Part shown: positions 10,597-20,927 of the stretch, one piece after another
How positions within the stretch are numbered: the stretch's first letter is position 1
Layout: the number at the start of each line of letters is the position of its first letter
Source of the DNA: Xenorhabdus thuongxuanensis
GTDB lineage: Bacteria > Pseudomonadota > Gammaproteobacteria > Enterobacterales > Enterobacteriaceae
Direction of reading: 5' to 3'
Assembly: GCF_001908095.1 (NCBI RefSeq)
Contig: NZ_MKGR01000006.1
Location: forward strand, 1-64,000
DNA length: 64,000 nucleotides
The notes under the pieces: model-generated
What the model saw: only the letters and a program-made list of their open reading frames with translations
The model's database searches: none
What the model was told of the DNA's origin: nothing
Position numbers and translations under genes: made by a program

Positions 10597-11207
10597 TACA
10601 TAGCCCCCATCAGATAAACGACAGTAAATACACAGATCCAGACAACGTCAAGGAAGTGCCAGAACAAGCTCAGGCAGTTCAGACGCATACGGTTCACATC
10701 AGTCAGGCCACGGCGTGAAACCTGAATCATCAGGATGACGATCCAAATCAGGCCTAAGGTGACGTGCAGACCATGAGTGGCAACCAGTGCGAAGAAGGCA
10801 GACAGGAACGCACTACGGTCAGGACCAAATCCTTCAGAGATCAGTTTATGGAATTCATATAATTCCATTGAAACGAAGCCAAGGCCAAACAGGAAGGTAA
10901 TGAATAGCCACAAATTAACCTGAGCAACTTTACCTTTGTTCATGCACAGCATGGCGAAACCGTAGGTGATACTACTAAATAGCAGCAAAAAGGTTTCTAC
11001 CAATACAAATGGCAGTTCAAAAATATCCTTACCAGATGGGCCACCCGCAGTGCCGTTAACTAACACTGCGTAGGTAGCGAACAGACTTGCAAACAGAATC
11101 AAGTCACTCATCAGGTAGACCCAGAAGCCAAATACCTTGTTGGCTCCCGTATCGTGGTGCCCATGAGTATCATGGGCGGCTGTGTTGTTAAGGGTTTGAG
11201 TCGACAT
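10596..11207 (-). CDS. cyoC: Cytochrome bo3 ubiquinol oxidase subunit III
   Basis: A five-helix subunit of the heme-copper oxidase family (COX3). 203 aa with the conserved [20 protein letters not shown] segment and a C-terminal helix near [11 protein letters not shown]. It has no redox centres. It overlaps cyoB and cyoD by one base each (TAATG junctions), so the three are translated as a coupled unit. Confidence 0.96.
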   Translation of the reverse strand: MSTQTLNNTAAHDTHGHHDTGANKVFGFWVYLMSDLILFASLFATYAVLVNGTAGGPSGKDIFELPFVLVETFLLLFSSITYGFAMLCMNKGKVAQVNLWLFITFLFGLGFVSMELYEFHKLISEGFGPDRSAFLSAFFALVATHGLHVTLGLIWIVILMIQVSRRGLTDVNRMRLNCLSLFWHFLDVVWICVFTVVYLMGAM

Positions 11208-13189
11208 TATTTCACACCTGCCTTTCTCAGATCTTCATAACGCTGATTTTCAACTTTCTCGACTTCAGCTACAGGAACGTAATAATCAACGTCTTCGTCA
11301 AAGCTTTTCACGATGCAACTAATGATGATGCCAGCGAAGCTTGCAATAGCCATCCACCAGATATGCCAGATCAAAGCAAAGCCTAAGGTCAGACAGAAAG
11401 CACTGATGATCACACCTGCACCGGTATTTTTAGGCATATGAATTTCTTCATATTTCGTCGGACGCTTATATTCAGTGCCTTTTTCTTTCATATCCCACCA
11501 TGCATCACGAGTCTGAATGTGTGGAACTTCGGCATAGTTATAGAATGGTGGGGGAGATGAAGTTGACCATTCCAGAGTACGGCCACCCCATGGATCACCT
11601 GTCAGATCACGGTTTTGGTTACGGTCACGGATACTGACGTAGAACTGGATAACCTGACACAGAATACCCAAGGCGATTAGGACCACACCGCCTGCTGCAA
11701 CAACCAGCATAGGGTGGAATTCTGGGTTGATATCCTGACTCAGACGACGAGTCATACCCATGAAGCCCAGCGCGTACAGCGGCATAAAGGCAATGAAGAA
11801 ACCCGTGATCCAGAACCAGAATGCACGGACACCCCATTTTTCATTCAGCGTGAAGCCAAATGCTTTCGGGAACCAGTAAGTAGTACCAGCGAAACAGCCG
11901 AATACCACACCACCGATGATAACGTTATGGAAGTGAGCAATCAGGAACAGGCTGTTATGCAGAACGAAGTTTGCACCTGGTACTGCCAGCAGAACACCCG
12001 TCATACCACCAATGGAGAAGGTAACCAAGAAGCCAACAGTCCACAGCATTGGGGTTTTGAATTCAATACGCCCACGGTACATAGTGAACAGCCAGTTGAA
12101 GATCTTAACCCCTGTTGGGATGGAGATAATCATCGTGGCGATACCAAAGAAGGCATTGACGTTCGCCCCAGAACCCATGGTAAAGAAGTGGTGTAACCAT
12201 ACAATGAACGACAGGATGGTAATAACGATTGTCGCCCACACCAGTGAGGTATAACCAAACAGGCGTTTTTTCGAGAAGGTTGCAGTGACTTCGGAGAAAA
12301 TACCGAAGACAGGTAGAACCAGAATGTAAACTTCAGGATGGCCCCAAGCCCAGATCAGGTTGATGTACATCATCATGTTGCCACCCATATCGTTGGTAAA
12401 GAAATGGGTGCCCAGATAACGATCCAGGGTTAGCAACGCGACGGTTACTGTCAGGATTGGGAACGCAGCAATAATAAGGATGTTGGTGCACAGTGAAGCC
12501 CAAGTGAAAACTGGCATTTTCATCATAGACATACCTGGTGCACGCATGCGCAGGATGGTCACGAAGAAGTTAACACCCGTCAGTAATGTACCGACACCAG
12601 AGAGCTGAAGACTCCATATCCAGTAGTCAACACCGACTCCTGGGTTATACTCCAGACCAGATAGAGGCGGATATGCCAACCAACCGGTTTGTGCAAACTC
12701 ACCCACTCCCAGAGAGATGTTGATCAGTGCAACACCGACAACAAATAACCAGAAGCTCAAAGAGTTCAGGAATGGGAATGCAACGTCGCGAGCACCGATT
12801 TGCAGAGGAACAACAATGTTCATCAGGCCGACAACGAAAGGCATTGCCATAAAGAAGATCATGATAACGCCGTGAGCGGTAAAGATCTGATCATAATGGT
12901 GCGGGGGCAGGAAACCGGCTTCACCAGCAGAAGCTAGGGCTTGCTGTCCACGCATCATGATGGCGTCAGCGAAACCACGGAGCATCATCACCATGGCAAC
13001 GACGATGTACATGACACCAATTTTCTTATGGTCAACGCTGGTTAACCATTCACTCCAAAGCCATTTCCATTTACGGAAATAAGTCAAGGAACCAACAACT
13101 ACCAGTCCCCCAAGCAAGATCCCAAGTAATGTCACCACAATAATGGGTTCATGTAATGGGACCGCATCCAGTGTTAATTTTCCCCACAT
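11207..13189 (-). CDS. cyoB: Cytochrome bo3 ubiquinol oxidase subunit I
   Basis: Catalytic subunit that oxidises ubiquinol, reduces O2 and pumps protons; it carries low-spin heme b and the heme O3-CuB centre. Metal ligands are all visible: His106 ([11 protein letters not shown]), the His-Tyr pair in [10 protein letters not shown] (His284/Tyr288), the pair in LHHFF (333/334) and the heme ligands in [12 protein letters not shown] (419/421). Two starts are possible. I prefer ATG 13189 ([15 protein letters not shown]), 4 nt after the cyoA stop with GAGGA upstream, over the GTG at 13207. 660 aa against 663 in E. coli. Confidence 0.96.
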   Translation of the reverse strand: MWGKLTLDAVPLHEPIIVVTLLGILLGGLVVVGSLTYFRKWKWLWSEWLTSVDHKKIGVMYIVVAMVMMLRGFADAIMMRGQQALASAGEAGFLPPHHYDQIFTAHGVIMIFFMAMPFVVGLMNIVVPLQIGARDVAFPFLNSLSFWLFVVGVALINISLGVGEFAQTGWLAYPPLSGLEYNPGVGVDYWIWSLQLSGVGTLLTGVNFFVTILRMRAPGMSMMKMPVFTWASLCTNILIIAAFPILTVTVALLTLDRYLGTHFFTNDMGGNMMMYINLIWAWGHPEVYILVLPVFGIFSEVTATFSKKRLFGYTSLVWATIVITILSFIVWLHHFFTMGSGANVNAFFGIATMIISIPTGVKIFNWLFTMYRGRIEFKTPMLWTVGFLVTFSIGGMTGVLLAVPGANFVLHNSLFLIAHFHNVIIGGVVFGCFAGTTYWFPKAFGFTLNEKWGVRAFWFWITGFFIAFMPLYALGFMGMTRRLSQDINPEFHPMLVVAAGGVVLIALGILCQVIQFYVSIRDRNQNRDLTGDPWGGRTLEWSTSSPPPFYNYAEVPHIQTRDAWWDMKEKGTEYKRPTKYEEIHMPKNTGAGVIISAFCLTLGFALIWHIWWMAIASFAGIIISCIVKSFDEDVDYYVPVAEVEKVENQRYEDLRKAGVK

Positions 13190-13193
13190 GCCT

Positions 13194-14159
13194 TTATTCC
13201 TCAACACCTGAATGAGCCGGCTGACTCATATTCATATTATGATCCGCAGCTTTACCATGTTCTGTTTTGCCGTGACCAGACATACCAAACATACCGGCAT
13301 GGCCCATATCACCCATGAATTTGTCAATAGTCTCTTGGAACAGTTTTGGTTTCACGCTTGAGAAGTATTCAACTGGATTGTTTTGGCTAGGTTTAGCCAA
13401 GTCATTGAATGCTTGTACGGTATCCAGGGTTTTCGGTGATGCTTTCACTTTCTGCACCCATTCTTCAAAACCTGCACGATCATCAGTCGCTGTTGCAGTG
13501 AATTTCATGCCTGAGAAGCCATGACCACTATAACTTGCTGAGAATCCATCGTATTTACCCTCTGAGTTAGCAATCAGGTGCAATTTTGTCTGCATGCCCG
13601 CCATTGCATAAATCTGACCACCCAACTGTGGGATGAAGAAAGAGTTCATCACAGAGTCTGAAGTGATTTTGAAGTTAATTGGAACATCTTTAGGGAATAC
13701 AATTTCGTTTACTGTTGCGATACCCTGTTCCGGATAGATGAACAGCCATTTCCAGTCAAGGGAAATAACTTCAATCGTCACCGGTTTTACATCACTGTCT
13801 AATGGCTTATATGGATCGAGTGCATGTGTCGTTTTCCATGTAATCGTCGCCAAGGTGATGATAATCAGGATAGGCACAGTCCAAACGACAAGCTCAATTT
13901 TATTTGAGTGTGCCCAGTTTGGACGGTAAGTTGCAGATTTATTGGCTTCCCGGTAACGCAAGGCAAAAATGACTGCCATTACAATAGCCGGTATAACAAC
14001 GATCAGCATCAAACCAAACGCTGTCAGTATCAGCGTTTTTTGTTCGACGCCGATCGCCCCTTTGGGATTCATCAATACCATATCACAACCACTTAGCATT
14101 AAGGTGGCTGCAAGTAATGACGATAACCCAATAGTTTTTTTGTATTTCATAAGTCTCAT
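13194..14159 (-). CDS. cyoA: Cytochrome bo3 ubiquinol oxidase subunit II (lipoprotein)
   Basis: Subunit II of the oxidase. A type II signal peptide ends at the lipobox LSGC, giving lipidated Cys25; two transmembrane helices and a periplasmic cupredoxin domain follow. As in other quinol oxidases, the CuA ligands of cytochrome c oxidases are absent. The C-terminal ~40 residues are rich in His and Met ([14 protein letters not shown]...); E. coli CyoA has a similar tail. 321 aa. First gene of cyoABCDE, with the promoter at 14210-14238. Confidence 0.96.
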   Translation of the reverse strand: MRLMKYKKTIGLSSLLAATLMLSGCDMVLMNPKGAIGVEQKTLILTAFGLMLIVVIPAIVMAVIFALRYREANKSATYRPNWAHSNKIELVVWTVPILIIITLATITWKTTHALDPYKPLDSDVKPVTIEVISLDWKWLFIYPEQGIATVNEIVFPKDVPINFKITSDSVMNSFFIPQLGGQIYAMAGMQTKLHLIANSEGKYDGFSASYSGHGFSGMKFTATATDDRAGFEEWVQKVKASPKTLDTVQAFNDLAKPSQNNPVEYFSSVKPKLFQETIDKFMGDMGHAGMFGMSGHGKTEHGKAADHNMNMSQPAHSGVEE

Positions 14160-14209
14160 TGAGCGACCCCAGATAACAAAAGCTTTATTGTCGTTTCATC
14201 AGTGCGGGC

Positions 14210-14238
14210 ATTCTACGGTAAGGTTACCGGAGTGTAAA
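14210..14238 (-). promoter_or_regulatory. Sigma-70 promoter of cyoABCDE
   Basis: On the minus strand TTTACA is followed after 17 bp by TAGAAT, with the expected start about 45 nt before the cyoA ATG. The rest of the 350-bp space to the ompK-like gene is AT-rich, with no further gene. Confidence 0.6.
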
Positions 14239-14286
14239 CAATTGTAATAGAAGCGGGTTGGCTTGTGGGCTTTTTATGTTAGAGGG

Positions 14287-14298
14287 ATCACATGTGAT
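14287..14298. promoter_or_regulatory. 12-bp perfect palindrome upstream of cyoA
   Basis: ATCACATGTGAT lies about 50 bp upstream of the proposed cyoA -35 box, a position suited to a regulator. I cannot assign it to a known factor; it is not the TGTGA-N6-TCACA layout of CRP. Confidence 0.3.
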
Positions 14299-14461
14299 TC
14301 TAAATTTAACAAAACGTTAATTTTGGTTGGTTATCTTAAACAAAAAATAAAAATAGACAATTAATTTCAAATAACCATCTGTTTTATAAGGGAAAAAATT
14401 AATGGGAATTAAAGAAAAAATCCTAAAATATGCTTTGTTATCGATGGAATAACTATTATTT

Positions 14462-14498
14462 ATCGGTTTCAATGAGCAGCACCAGGCTGCTCACCGAT
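14462..14498 (-). terminator. Hairpin downstream of the ompK-like gene
   Basis: A 7-bp stem (GAGCAGC / GCTGCTC, loop ACCAG) is flanked by a further ATCGGT / ACCGAT pairing. It sits 12 nt past the stop codon. The U-run is poor. Confidence 0.5.
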
Positions 14499-14509
14499 TA
14501 AACCAGTTA

Positions 14510-15277
14510 TTAGAAGTTATATTTTATACTGTAAACAATACCATCCTGCAAGAAATCTTCTCCCAGTTTGTTATCTGCATAACGGTATTGAACTCCAGTT
14601 GTAAAAGAAGGATGTGGAGTCCACCATAATGCAATAGCGCCATTCATGCCTTTACGCCCACCGTTGCCGTAGCGCTCATTGCGGTTCAATTCAATTTCAT
14701 TCCAGTTTGTAACACTGAATTTTTGTTCCCAAAGATTGAAATCGTACCCTGCAACCCAACCTACGACATAACCGTTATTGCCTGAATAGAACGTTTGATC
14801 AACATAATGTAGCGCGACAAAAGGCTTGAACCACAGGCCAGCAATATCAGCATTATAGCCTAATCCATAGAGTGTATTAACTTCATGGAAGTTGCCACCA
14901 TTTGCTTTGCCTGGTAATGAATAAGTTCCATAAACATGGCCATAAAGGTTGAAACCCGTATCACCCAGATAGAAACGGCCTGTTGTCTTGAAAGTATAAC
15001 GTTGGTTATCACCCGGTTGGGCTGTTTTACTGTTAAAAGGATTCTCTAAGTCAGCGAAACCATAGAGTTCGCCCCAGCTAAACCCTGCCCCACCTTCCAG
15101 TTCTAAATAAGCAAAATCATCCTTATGTGAGGTTTGTCCGGTTTTATGAGTGGTATGTTTGCTCCAGTCTAGGTAATTCATGCTGACATTGCCAAATCCC
15201 CACTGGTATTCCGCGCTGGCTGAAGCAGAAACTAAGGCGGCGGCAACTGCGGTGAGTGTCAAAATACGTCTTTTCAT
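14510..15277 (-). CDS. OmpK/Tsx-family nucleoside-specific outer-membrane channel
   Basis: A 255-aa outer-membrane beta-barrel. A signal peptide (about 1-22, ending ASASA) precedes EYQWGFGNVSMNYLDWS, the N-terminal signature of OmpK/Tsx channels, and the chain ends in the C-terminal Phe (YSIKYNF) used by the Bam machinery. Repeating aromatic beta-strands are evident throughout. Tsx takes up nucleosides; OmpK of Vibrio is also a phage receptor. The substrate here is inferred from family only. The ATG follows AAAGGGAA. Regulation may involve the CRP-like site and palindrome upstream. E. coli does not have this gene next to cyo. Confidence 0.85.
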   Translation of the reverse strand: MKRRILTLTAVAAALVSASASAEYQWGFGNVSMNYLDWSKHTTHKTGQTSHKDDFAYLELEGGAGFSWGELYGFADLENPFNSKTAQPGDNQRYTFKTTGRFYLGDTGFNLYGHVYGTYSLPGKANGGNFHEVNTLYGLGYNADIAGLWFKPFVALHYVDQTFYSGNNGYVVGWVAGYDFNLWEQKFSVTNWNEIELNRNERYGNGGRKGMNGAIALWWTPHPSFTTGVQYRYADNKLGEDFLQDGIVYSIKYNF

Positions 15278-15313
15278 AAATTCCCTTTATATGGTTTTAA
15301 GGTGGTTAACGAT

Positions 15314-15332
15314 ATTTCGAATAGTTCGAAAT
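15314..15332. promoter_or_regulatory. 19-bp palindrome, possible operator of the ompK-like gene
   Basis: ATTTCGAA-TAG-TTCGAAAT is a perfect 8-bp inverted repeat ending 37 nt before the start codon. Its place near the expected promoter suggests a repressor operator. The binding protein is unknown. Confidence 0.4.
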
Positions 15333-15433
15333 AATATGCATTCAAATAATAATATTTGTTAGTTCAAATATAAATAATTTCACTTTGAAAAAAATGTTTT
15401 TTAAGCCACCCAATTGTAGGTTTTTACTCTTCT

Positions 15434-15449
15434 TGTGAAGTTTGTCACT
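15434..15449. promoter_or_regulatory. CRP-type binding site upstream of the ompK-like gene
   Basis: TGTGA-AGTTTG-TCACT matches the CRP consensus (TGTGA-N6-TCACA) at 9 of 10 core positions and lies about 160 bp upstream of the start codon. CRP control is known for E. coli tsx; for this gene it is inference. Confidence 0.5.
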
Positions 15450-15485
15450 ATATAAATCAGATAAGCCAGCAGTATAAACTAGTAA

Positions 15486-15513
15486 CAGAAGGCTGAACTT
15501 TGTCAGCCTTCTG
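15486..15513 (-). terminator. Terminator hairpin of yajG-ampG
   Basis: An 11-bp perfect stem (CAGAAGGCTGA / TCAGCCTTCTG) with a 6-nt loop, about 43 nt past the ampG stop. The U-run is short. Confidence 0.55.
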
Positions 15514-15555
15514 CTGTAGGCAGGTGTGAAAAAGGCGTTGAATGGGAATAATAAA

Positions 15556-17085
15556 TTAAGCGAGCCTACTTTTCTTTAAAGCCAAATAATCTAATATTCC
15601 ACCTAAAAGAAATCCCAAGGTGCCAATGATTACACTCCAGGATAACAGTAGAGATATCCACTCACCGACTTCATGCAGATATAATCTATATTCTGGCGAT
15701 ATAGTGTACACCAGAGATACTAAATGAGTGATGATAAACAGTACGCTACTGATAATTAACCAAACTATGAATATCAGGGCGGCTAATATCATGATCCCAA
15801 AGGCAAATTTATAAGCGTTCTTAAATAGTGTCCGAGGCAAAAAGTCATCATTTTGCTGGGTATAAGCCAGTGTTTTACGGCAGACAAACAACAACACAAG
15901 CCCCGGTAATCCAATAACAACAGAAAATAGATAGAACATTGGCCAGCCATAGGCTTCTGCAAACCATCCTGCTACTGGGCCAACATAAACTCGGCCAACT
16001 GCGGATAATGCAGAAAGCAACGCGAACTGTGTTGCTGAAAATGATTTATTACATAAGGTCATTAAAAGAGCAACAAAAGCCGCTGTTCCCATGCCGCCAC
16101 AGATATTTTCCAGAAAAATCGCCGTCCCCATCAGGTAGATGTCTTTAGGGGTAATGGCCAGTATCCAATAACCGAAATTTGAAACAGTTTGAAGAATGCC
16201 AAAGATCATCAGGGCACGGAACAAGCTAAGCCGATGCATCAAATAACCGCCGTACAATGCGCCGACAATAGTTGCAGCGAGTCCGAGGGTTTTATTGATC
16301 ATACCGACTTCAGCCGGACTGAAACCAACACCACGAATAAGGAAAGGTGTGCTGAGTGAGAGAGCAAAAGCATCTGTTAGTTTGTACAGTACAATCAATA
16401 GCAGGATAAGCCAGGCATTGTTGCGGCTGAAAAAATCAAACAATGGTTCGAATACTGCCTGATGCAGTGTTTTGGGTGGTGCTGTATTGATTTCGGGTTC
16501 TTTGGCTGTAAGTGTGGCATAAACCCCAATTAACATCAGTCCAGCCATAACCCAATACATATTTTGCCAGCCAATATAGGTGGCGAGTAACAAGGCTAAT
16601 CCACCCGAAACCAGCATAGCTAGCCGATAACCCAATACGGAAATGGCGGCACCTGATCCTCGTTCTTCCTGTGATAATAAGTCGGTCTTATAGGCATCAA
16701 AGATAATATCTTGGGAAGCTGAGAAGAATGCAACAGTAACAGCCAATGCCGCAAGCCACCATAAATGCTGGGAAGGTTGCAGGAACCCCATTGCTGCAAT
16801 ACTGGCGATCAATAAAAGTTGAGTAGCGAGCATCCACCCCCGTCGGCGTCCTAAAAAGGAGGGAGTATATCGATCCATTGCGGGTGCCCAGAGAAACTTA
16901 AAAACATAGGCTTGGCCAACCAAAGTGAAAAAACCGATAGTTCGGATATCGACGTTTTCGACAGTCATCCATGCTTGTAACGTTCCAGCCGTGAGGGCAA
17001 GAGGCAGGCCTGAGGCAAAGCCCAGTAATAGAAGGGCTCGATAGTTGCGTAATGCAGATAGGTTTAAATAACGGTGGTTAGTCAT
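15556..17085 (-). CDS. ampG: Muropeptide MFS transporter AmpG
   Basis: Inner-membrane permease that brings N-acetylglucosaminyl-anhydromuropeptides from wall turnover into the cytoplasm for recycling; in bacteria with ampR-ampC it feeds the inducing signal. 509 aa, slightly longer than E. coli (491). The start MTNHRYLNLSALRNYRALLLLGFASG and the loop PAMDRYTPSFLGRRRGWM after TM2 are typical. It carries 12-14 hydrophobic segments. Second gene after yajG (71-nt gap), the same order as E. coli. Confidence 0.95.
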   Translation of the reverse strand: MTNHRYLNLSALRNYRALLLLGFASGLPLALTAGTLQAWMTVENVDIRTIGFFTLVGQAYVFKFLWAPAMDRYTPSFLGRRRGWMLATQLLLIASIAAMGFLQPSQHLWWLAALAVTVAFFSASQDIIFDAYKTDLLSQEERGSGAAISVLGYRLAMLVSGGLALLLATYIGWQNMYWVMAGLMLIGVYATLTAKEPEINTAPPKTLHQAVFEPLFDFFSRNNAWLILLLIVLYKLTDAFALSLSTPFLIRGVGFSPAEVGMINKTLGLAATIVGALYGGYLMHRLSLFRALMIFGILQTVSNFGYWILAITPKDIYLMGTAIFLENICGGMGTAAFVALLMTLCNKSFSATQFALLSALSAVGRVYVGPVAGWFAEAYGWPMFYLFSVVIGLPGLVLLFVCRKTLAYTQQNDDFLPRTLFKNAYKFAFGIMILAALIFIVWLIISSVLFIITHLVSLVYTISPEYRLYLHEVGEWISLLLSWSVIIGTLGFLLGGILDYLALKKSRLA

Positions 17086-17156
17086 GGGCCTCCCAAAACT
17101 TTCTGCATATTATCTAATGTTGCCAGAATTAGGCAGAAAGTTTATTCGTTGTCCTG

Positions 17157-17744
17157 TTAGTGGACGTTTTGTTTGATAAAGGTGCTGATTGATGCATCCT
17201 GAGCCATGTCTGCGATCACATCAGATAAGACAGTATTTACTGCATCAGCAATTTTGGCGTTTGTTGCTGTCAATGGTCCCTGAGCATTGTAGCTGGTACG
17301 ATAATTTTTGATTTGTTTACTACCATTTTGAGCATAAGCAATGATAGAGATTTCAGCTTTGGCTGAAATTTCATGACGAAGACTACCTTCTTTCACATTG
17401 GCATAGAGTTGATTGACAACGATCTGCAAATTGGCATTGGCGGGAGAACCAATCATATAGCCGCGAGCTACCATTTGTTTTTCCAGTGCTTCTTGCAGTA
17501 AGAAACGTAAATCACGGGAAGGAACCAAGGTGACTAATCGCGCATTACGATTAATTTGAGCCAAGGCTTGAGATTGACGATGGTCGACCCCACTAATAGT
17601 GACGGTAATCGCTTTCATGGTTGGATCGGCTGGTGGCAAGGTAATTTTGGGTTGAATGGCTAATGTGTTGCCTGAGTCTGCACAGCCAGATAACCCAGAT
17701 AAAAAGAAAAGCGTAATCAATGGAATAAATATTTTCTTTAGCAT
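17157..17744 (-). CDS. yajG: YajG family lipoprotein
   Basis: A predicted lipoprotein. The signal peptide ends LSGC, so Cys21 is lipidated; the mature part is about 175 aa and belongs to the YajG family, whose function is not known. The conserved VPSRDLRFLLQEALEKQMVARGY segment is visible. First gene of yajG-ampG and divergent from bolA, as in E. coli. Its link to wall recycling is only by neighbourhood. Confidence 0.9.
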   Translation of the reverse strand: MLKKIFIPLITLFFLSGLSGCADSGNTLAIQPKITLPPADPTMKAITVTISGVDHRQSQALAQINRNARLVTLVPSRDLRFLLQEALEKQMVARGYMIGSPANANLQIVVNQLYANVKEGSLRHEISAKAEISIIAYAQNGSKQIKNYRTSYNAQGPLTATNAKIADAVNTVLSDVIADMAQDASISTFIKQNVH

Positions 17745-17993
17745 TTAGGTTTTCTCAATTTAAGATTCGGATACTCAATATTAATACGGGTAGTTTAAAC
17801 CGCTGTAATCATAGCATCGCCATTGGTAGTGGCATATCCCTGATGATTGCAACATGGTTTGAAATATCATGGGAAATACCTGATGTAAATTCTGTTAGAG
17901 ATATTTGGTTACCCTGATGTTATAACTCACGGGAAATAATCTAGAATCAATAATGCGGTTAATAAATAACCTTTGGTGATTTAGGAGAATGGG

Positions 17994-18317
17994 ATGGTTC
18001 GTCAAGAAATAGAAACAAAGTTACAGGCGGCATTTAAGCCTTCTCATCTGGAAGTGATCGATGAAAGTTATCGTCACAATGTGCCAGCGGGTTCTGAAAG
18101 CCATTTTAAAATTATTATCATAAGCAATGAATTTGTTGAACAAAGAATGCTCAGCCGCCACCGCTCAGTATATAGCGTATTGGCTAAAGAATTAGAGGAA
18201 GGTGTACATGCTTTGGCACTACATACTTATACGGAAAAGGAGTGGGCAGAACTAGCAGACACTGTTTTGGCTTCTCCGGCGTGTCGCGGTGGAAGTACAA
18301 CGACATCAAACTTGTGA
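17994..18317 (+). CDS. bolA: Transcriptional regulator BolA
   Basis: A small class II KH-fold protein that works with monothiol glutaredoxins and as a DNA-binding morphogene; in E. coli it is induced in stationary phase and stress. 107 aa with the BolA signature ([25 protein letters not shown]) and the invariant His in [21 protein letters not shown] lies 8 nt before the ATG. A single gene with a terminator at 18382. Confidence 0.95.
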   Translation: MVRQEIETKLQAAFKPSHLEVIDESYRHNVPAGSESHFKIIIISNEFVEQRMLSRHRSVYSVLAKELEEGVHALALHTYTEKEWAELADTVLASPACRGGSTTTSNL

Positions 18318-18381
18318 TTTTTCAAGCTAATCTCATAGTTTGCTTGTCTCTACTTTATTAATCTAGATTTAATTTTAGCTA

Positions 18382-18404
18382 ACAGCCTTCGGGCTGTATT
18401 TTTG
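18382..18404 (+). terminator. Terminator of bolA
   Basis: Stem ACAGCC-TTCG-GGCTGT with the stable UUCG tetraloop, followed by ATTTTTG. 64 nt past bolA. Confidence 0.75.
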
Positions 18405-18515
18405 TTTATATACATATTGCATAAACAGTATCGTCATAAACAATATTGTGACGTAGTCATTGAGCAACGTTTATCACATAAGTCAACGAATAGTGCATGC
18501 TTTTGTCTGCAATTC

Positions 18516-18544
18516 TCGACTCACACTGTCTGCGCCGCTATAAT
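18516..18544 (+). promoter_or_regulatory. Sigma-70 promoter of tig
   Basis: TCGACT, a 17-bp spacer, then a perfect TATAAT. It leaves an untranslated leader of about 160 nt before tig. The 394-bp bolA-tig space otherwise holds only the bolA terminator. Confidence 0.6.
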
Positions 18545-18711
18545 GCTGCGTCTAAATTTTTAGAATGGTTTCGGGACGCTTCTGATCACAGGGATTCTCG
18601 GTTTTTAAATGCGACCGCCCCGGTTCTTAAAGAGTACTGCAATCAGCTTGTTTTAAGCCTTGCAGCCATTCTGAAGTTGACCGAGCACTATGATTTTTTT
18701 GAGGTAACAAG

Positions 18712-20016
18712 ATGCAAGTTTCTGTTGAAACCACTCAAGGCCTTGGGCGTCGTGTGTCAATCACCGTTCCTGCTGCCGATATCGAAAAAGCAGTTGACAG
18801 TGAACTGGTTAATGTAGCAAAGAAAGTCCGTATCGATGGCTTTCGTAAGGGTAAAGTGCCAATGAAGATCGTTAAGCAACGTTATGGCGCTTCTGTTCTT
18901 CAGGATGTTCTGGGTGATTTGATGCAGCGCAATTTCATTAATGCGATCATTGAGCAGAAAATCAATCCAGCAGGTGCACCAAGCTACAAACCTGAACAGT
19001 TTAAAGAAGGTGAAGATTTCACTTATGCAGTTGAATTTGAAGTTTATCCAGAAATTGAACTGAAAGGTTTGGAAGAAATCGCAGTTGAAAAACCTGTTGT
19101 TGAAGTAAAAGATGCAGACGTTGACAACATGCTGGATACACTGCGTAAACAGCAGGCAGATTGGAAAGAAATCGATGAAGCAGCGGCTGCGGAAGATCGT
19201 GTAACTATTGATTTCAATGGTTCCATTGATGGTGAAGAATTCGAAGGCGGTAAATCAACTGATTTCGTTCTGGCAATGGGCCAGGGCCGTATGATCCCAG
19301 GTTTTGAAGACGGTATCGTTGGTCACAAAGCAGGTGAAGAATTTACTATCGAGGTGACTTTCCCAGAAGATTACCATGCAGAAAATCTGAAAGGTAAAGC
19401 GGCGAAATTCGAGATCAACTTGAAAAAAGTTGAACAGCGTGAACTGCCAGAACTGACTGAAGAGTTCATCAAGCGTTTTGGTATTGCTGATGGTACGGTT
19501 GAAGGTTTGCGTACCGAAGTTCGTAAGAACATGGAACGTGAACTGAAAAATGCTGTTCGTAACAACATCAAAACTCAGGTTCTGAACGGTCTGGTTGAGG
19601 CTAACGAAGTTGAAGTTCCTGTGGCTGTTATTGATAGTGAAATTGATGTACTGCGTCGTCAGGCTGCCCAGCGTTTTGGCGGCAGCGAAAAACAAGCTCT
19701 GGAACTGCCACGTGAATTGTTCGAAGAGCAGGCTAAACGCCGCGTTGTTGTTGGCTTGCTGTTAGGCGAAGTTATCAGCTGCAATGAGCTGAAAGTCGAA
19801 GAAGATCGCGTTACTGCGTTGATCGAAGAGATGGCTGCAGCTTATGAAGATCCGAAAGAAGTTGTTGAATACTACAGCAAAAATAAAGAAATGATGAACA
19901 ACATTCGCAACATTGCTCTGGAAGAGCAAGCTGTTGAACTTGTTCTGAGCAAAGCGAAAGTTTCTGAAAAAGAAACTGGCTTCAATGAACTTATGAATCA
20001 AAATCAATTGGCATAA
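18712..20016 (+). CDS. tig: Trigger factor
   Basis: Ribosome-bound chaperone and peptidyl-prolyl isomerase that meets nascent chains at the exit tunnel. Domains: ribosome-binding N-terminus with the signature GFRKGKVP (about residues 43-50), FKBP-type PPIase (about 150-245, start [17 protein letters not shown]), and the long helical C-terminal substrate cradle. 434 aa against 432 in E. coli. GAGGTAA precedes the ATG. It leads the tig-clpP-clpX-lon proteostasis block. Confidence 0.97.
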   Translation: MQVSVETTQGLGRRVSITVPAADIEKAVDSELVNVAKKVRIDGFRKGKVPMKIVKQRYGASVLQDVLGDLMQRNFINAIIEQKINPAGAPSYKPEQFKEGEDFTYAVEFEVYPEIELKGLEEIAVEKPVVEVKDADVDNMLDTLRKQQADWKEIDEAAAAEDRVTIDFNGSIDGEEFEGGKSTDFVLAMGQGRMIPGFEDGIVGHKAGEEFTIEVTFPEDYHAENLKGKAAKFEINLKKVEQRELPELTEEFIKRFGIADGTVEGLRTEVRKNMERELKNAVRNNIKTQVLNGLVEANEVEVPVAVIDSEIDVLRRQAAQRFGGSEKQALELPRELFEEQAKRRVVVGLLLGEVISCNELKVEEDRVTALIEEMAAAYEDPKEVVEYYSKNKEMMNNIRNIALEEQAVELVLSKAKVSEKETGFNELMNQNQLA

Positions 20017-20076
20017 GTTTCATTTATTGATTGCCTGAGATGATGAAACCTCACTCTCAATGAAGTGAACCTAAGT

Positions 20077-20107
20077 AAACCCGCAGGCTATGCTTGCGGG
20101 TTTTTTT
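20077..20107 (+). terminator. Terminator of tig
   Basis: AAACCCGCA pairs with TGCGGGTTT around a short loop and is followed by seven or more T. 60 nt past the tig stop. Confidence 0.85.
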
Positions 20108-20113
20108 ATTGTT

Positions 20114-20141
20114 CTTGAAAAAAACAGATTTATCCTCATAT
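20114..20141 (+). promoter_or_regulatory. Probable sigma-32 promoter of clpP
   Basis: CTTGAAA is a perfect heat-shock -35 element; after 13 bp comes CCTCATAT, one mismatch from CCCCATnT. It lies about 150 bp before the clpP ATG. E. coli clpP is heat-inducible. Confidence 0.55.
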
Positions 20142-20287
20142 CCTTTCTTACTATTATGTAAGAGCTTACTACTTTTTAGAGGGGAAAAAGCCCCTTGTTA
20201 GTTAACTTTGGATCATGGTCATCATCGCTTATCTCAAGTAGAATCAGTTATGAATGGCACCAGCGTGAGTTCTATTAGGAGACGGAA

Positions 20288-20911
20288 ATGTCATACAGTG
20301 GCAAGCAAGATCAATATGCACCTAACATGTCTTTGGTGCCGATGGTGGTTGAACAAACAGCACGTGGTGAGCGTGCATTTGATATCTTCTCCCGCTTGTT
20401 AAAGGATCGTATTATTTTTTTAACTGGGCCTGTTGAAGATCATATGGCGAACTTGATCGTTGCCCAAATGCTATTCTTGGAAGCAGAAAACCCAGAAAAA
20501 GATATTCATTTGTATATCAACTCACCCGGTGGGGTTATTACGGCAGGCATGTCTATTTATGACACGATGCAGTTTATCAAACCAGATGTGAGTACTATTT
20601 GTATGGGGCAGGCCTGTTCAATGGGAGCATTCCTGCTGACCGCTGGAGCAAAAGGGAAGCGTTTCTGTCTGCCAAATTCCAGAGTCATGATTCACCAGCC
20701 ATTAGGTGGTTTTCAAGGGCAGGCGACTGACATAGAGATCCATGCGCAGGAAATACTCAAGGTTAAAGCGCGCATGAACGAATTGATGGCGCAACATACT
20801 GGACAGCCCCTTGAGAAGATCGTTAAAGATACAGAACGCGATCGTTTCTTGTCAGCCGAAGAGTCCGTAGAATACGGGTTGGTTGATAGTATATTCACCC
20901 AGCGCAGCTAA
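20288..20911 (+). CDS. clpP: ATP-dependent Clp protease proteolytic subunit
   Basis: Serine peptidase that forms the double-heptamer barrel used by ClpX and ClpA. 207 aa including a short propeptide. The catalytic triad in precursor numbering is Ser111 (GQACSMGAF), His136 (MIHQP) and Asp185 (DTERDRF region), the same as E. coli. TAGGAGACGGAA precedes the ATG. Followed by clpX after 138 nt, with a long inverted repeat in between. Confidence 0.97.
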   Translation: MSYSGKQDQYAPNMSLVPMVVEQTARGERAFDIFSRLLKDRIIFLTGPVEDHMANLIVAQMLFLEAENPEKDIHLYINSPGGVITAGMSIYDTMQFIKPDVSTICMGQACSMGAFLLTAGAKGKRFCLPNSRVMIHQPLGGFQGQATDIEIHAQEILKVKARMNELMAQHTGQPLEKIVKDTERDRFLSAEESVEYGLVDSIFTQRS

Positions 20912-20927
20912 TTATTAATAATTACTT

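Noticed and set aside
11714-12196. 160-codon open frame antisense to cyoB
   Set aside because: Shadow frame with no domain or ribosome-binding site.
18497-18711. Open frame in the bolA-tig space running into tig
   Set aside because: It contains the tig promoter and leader, is out of frame with tig and has no homology.
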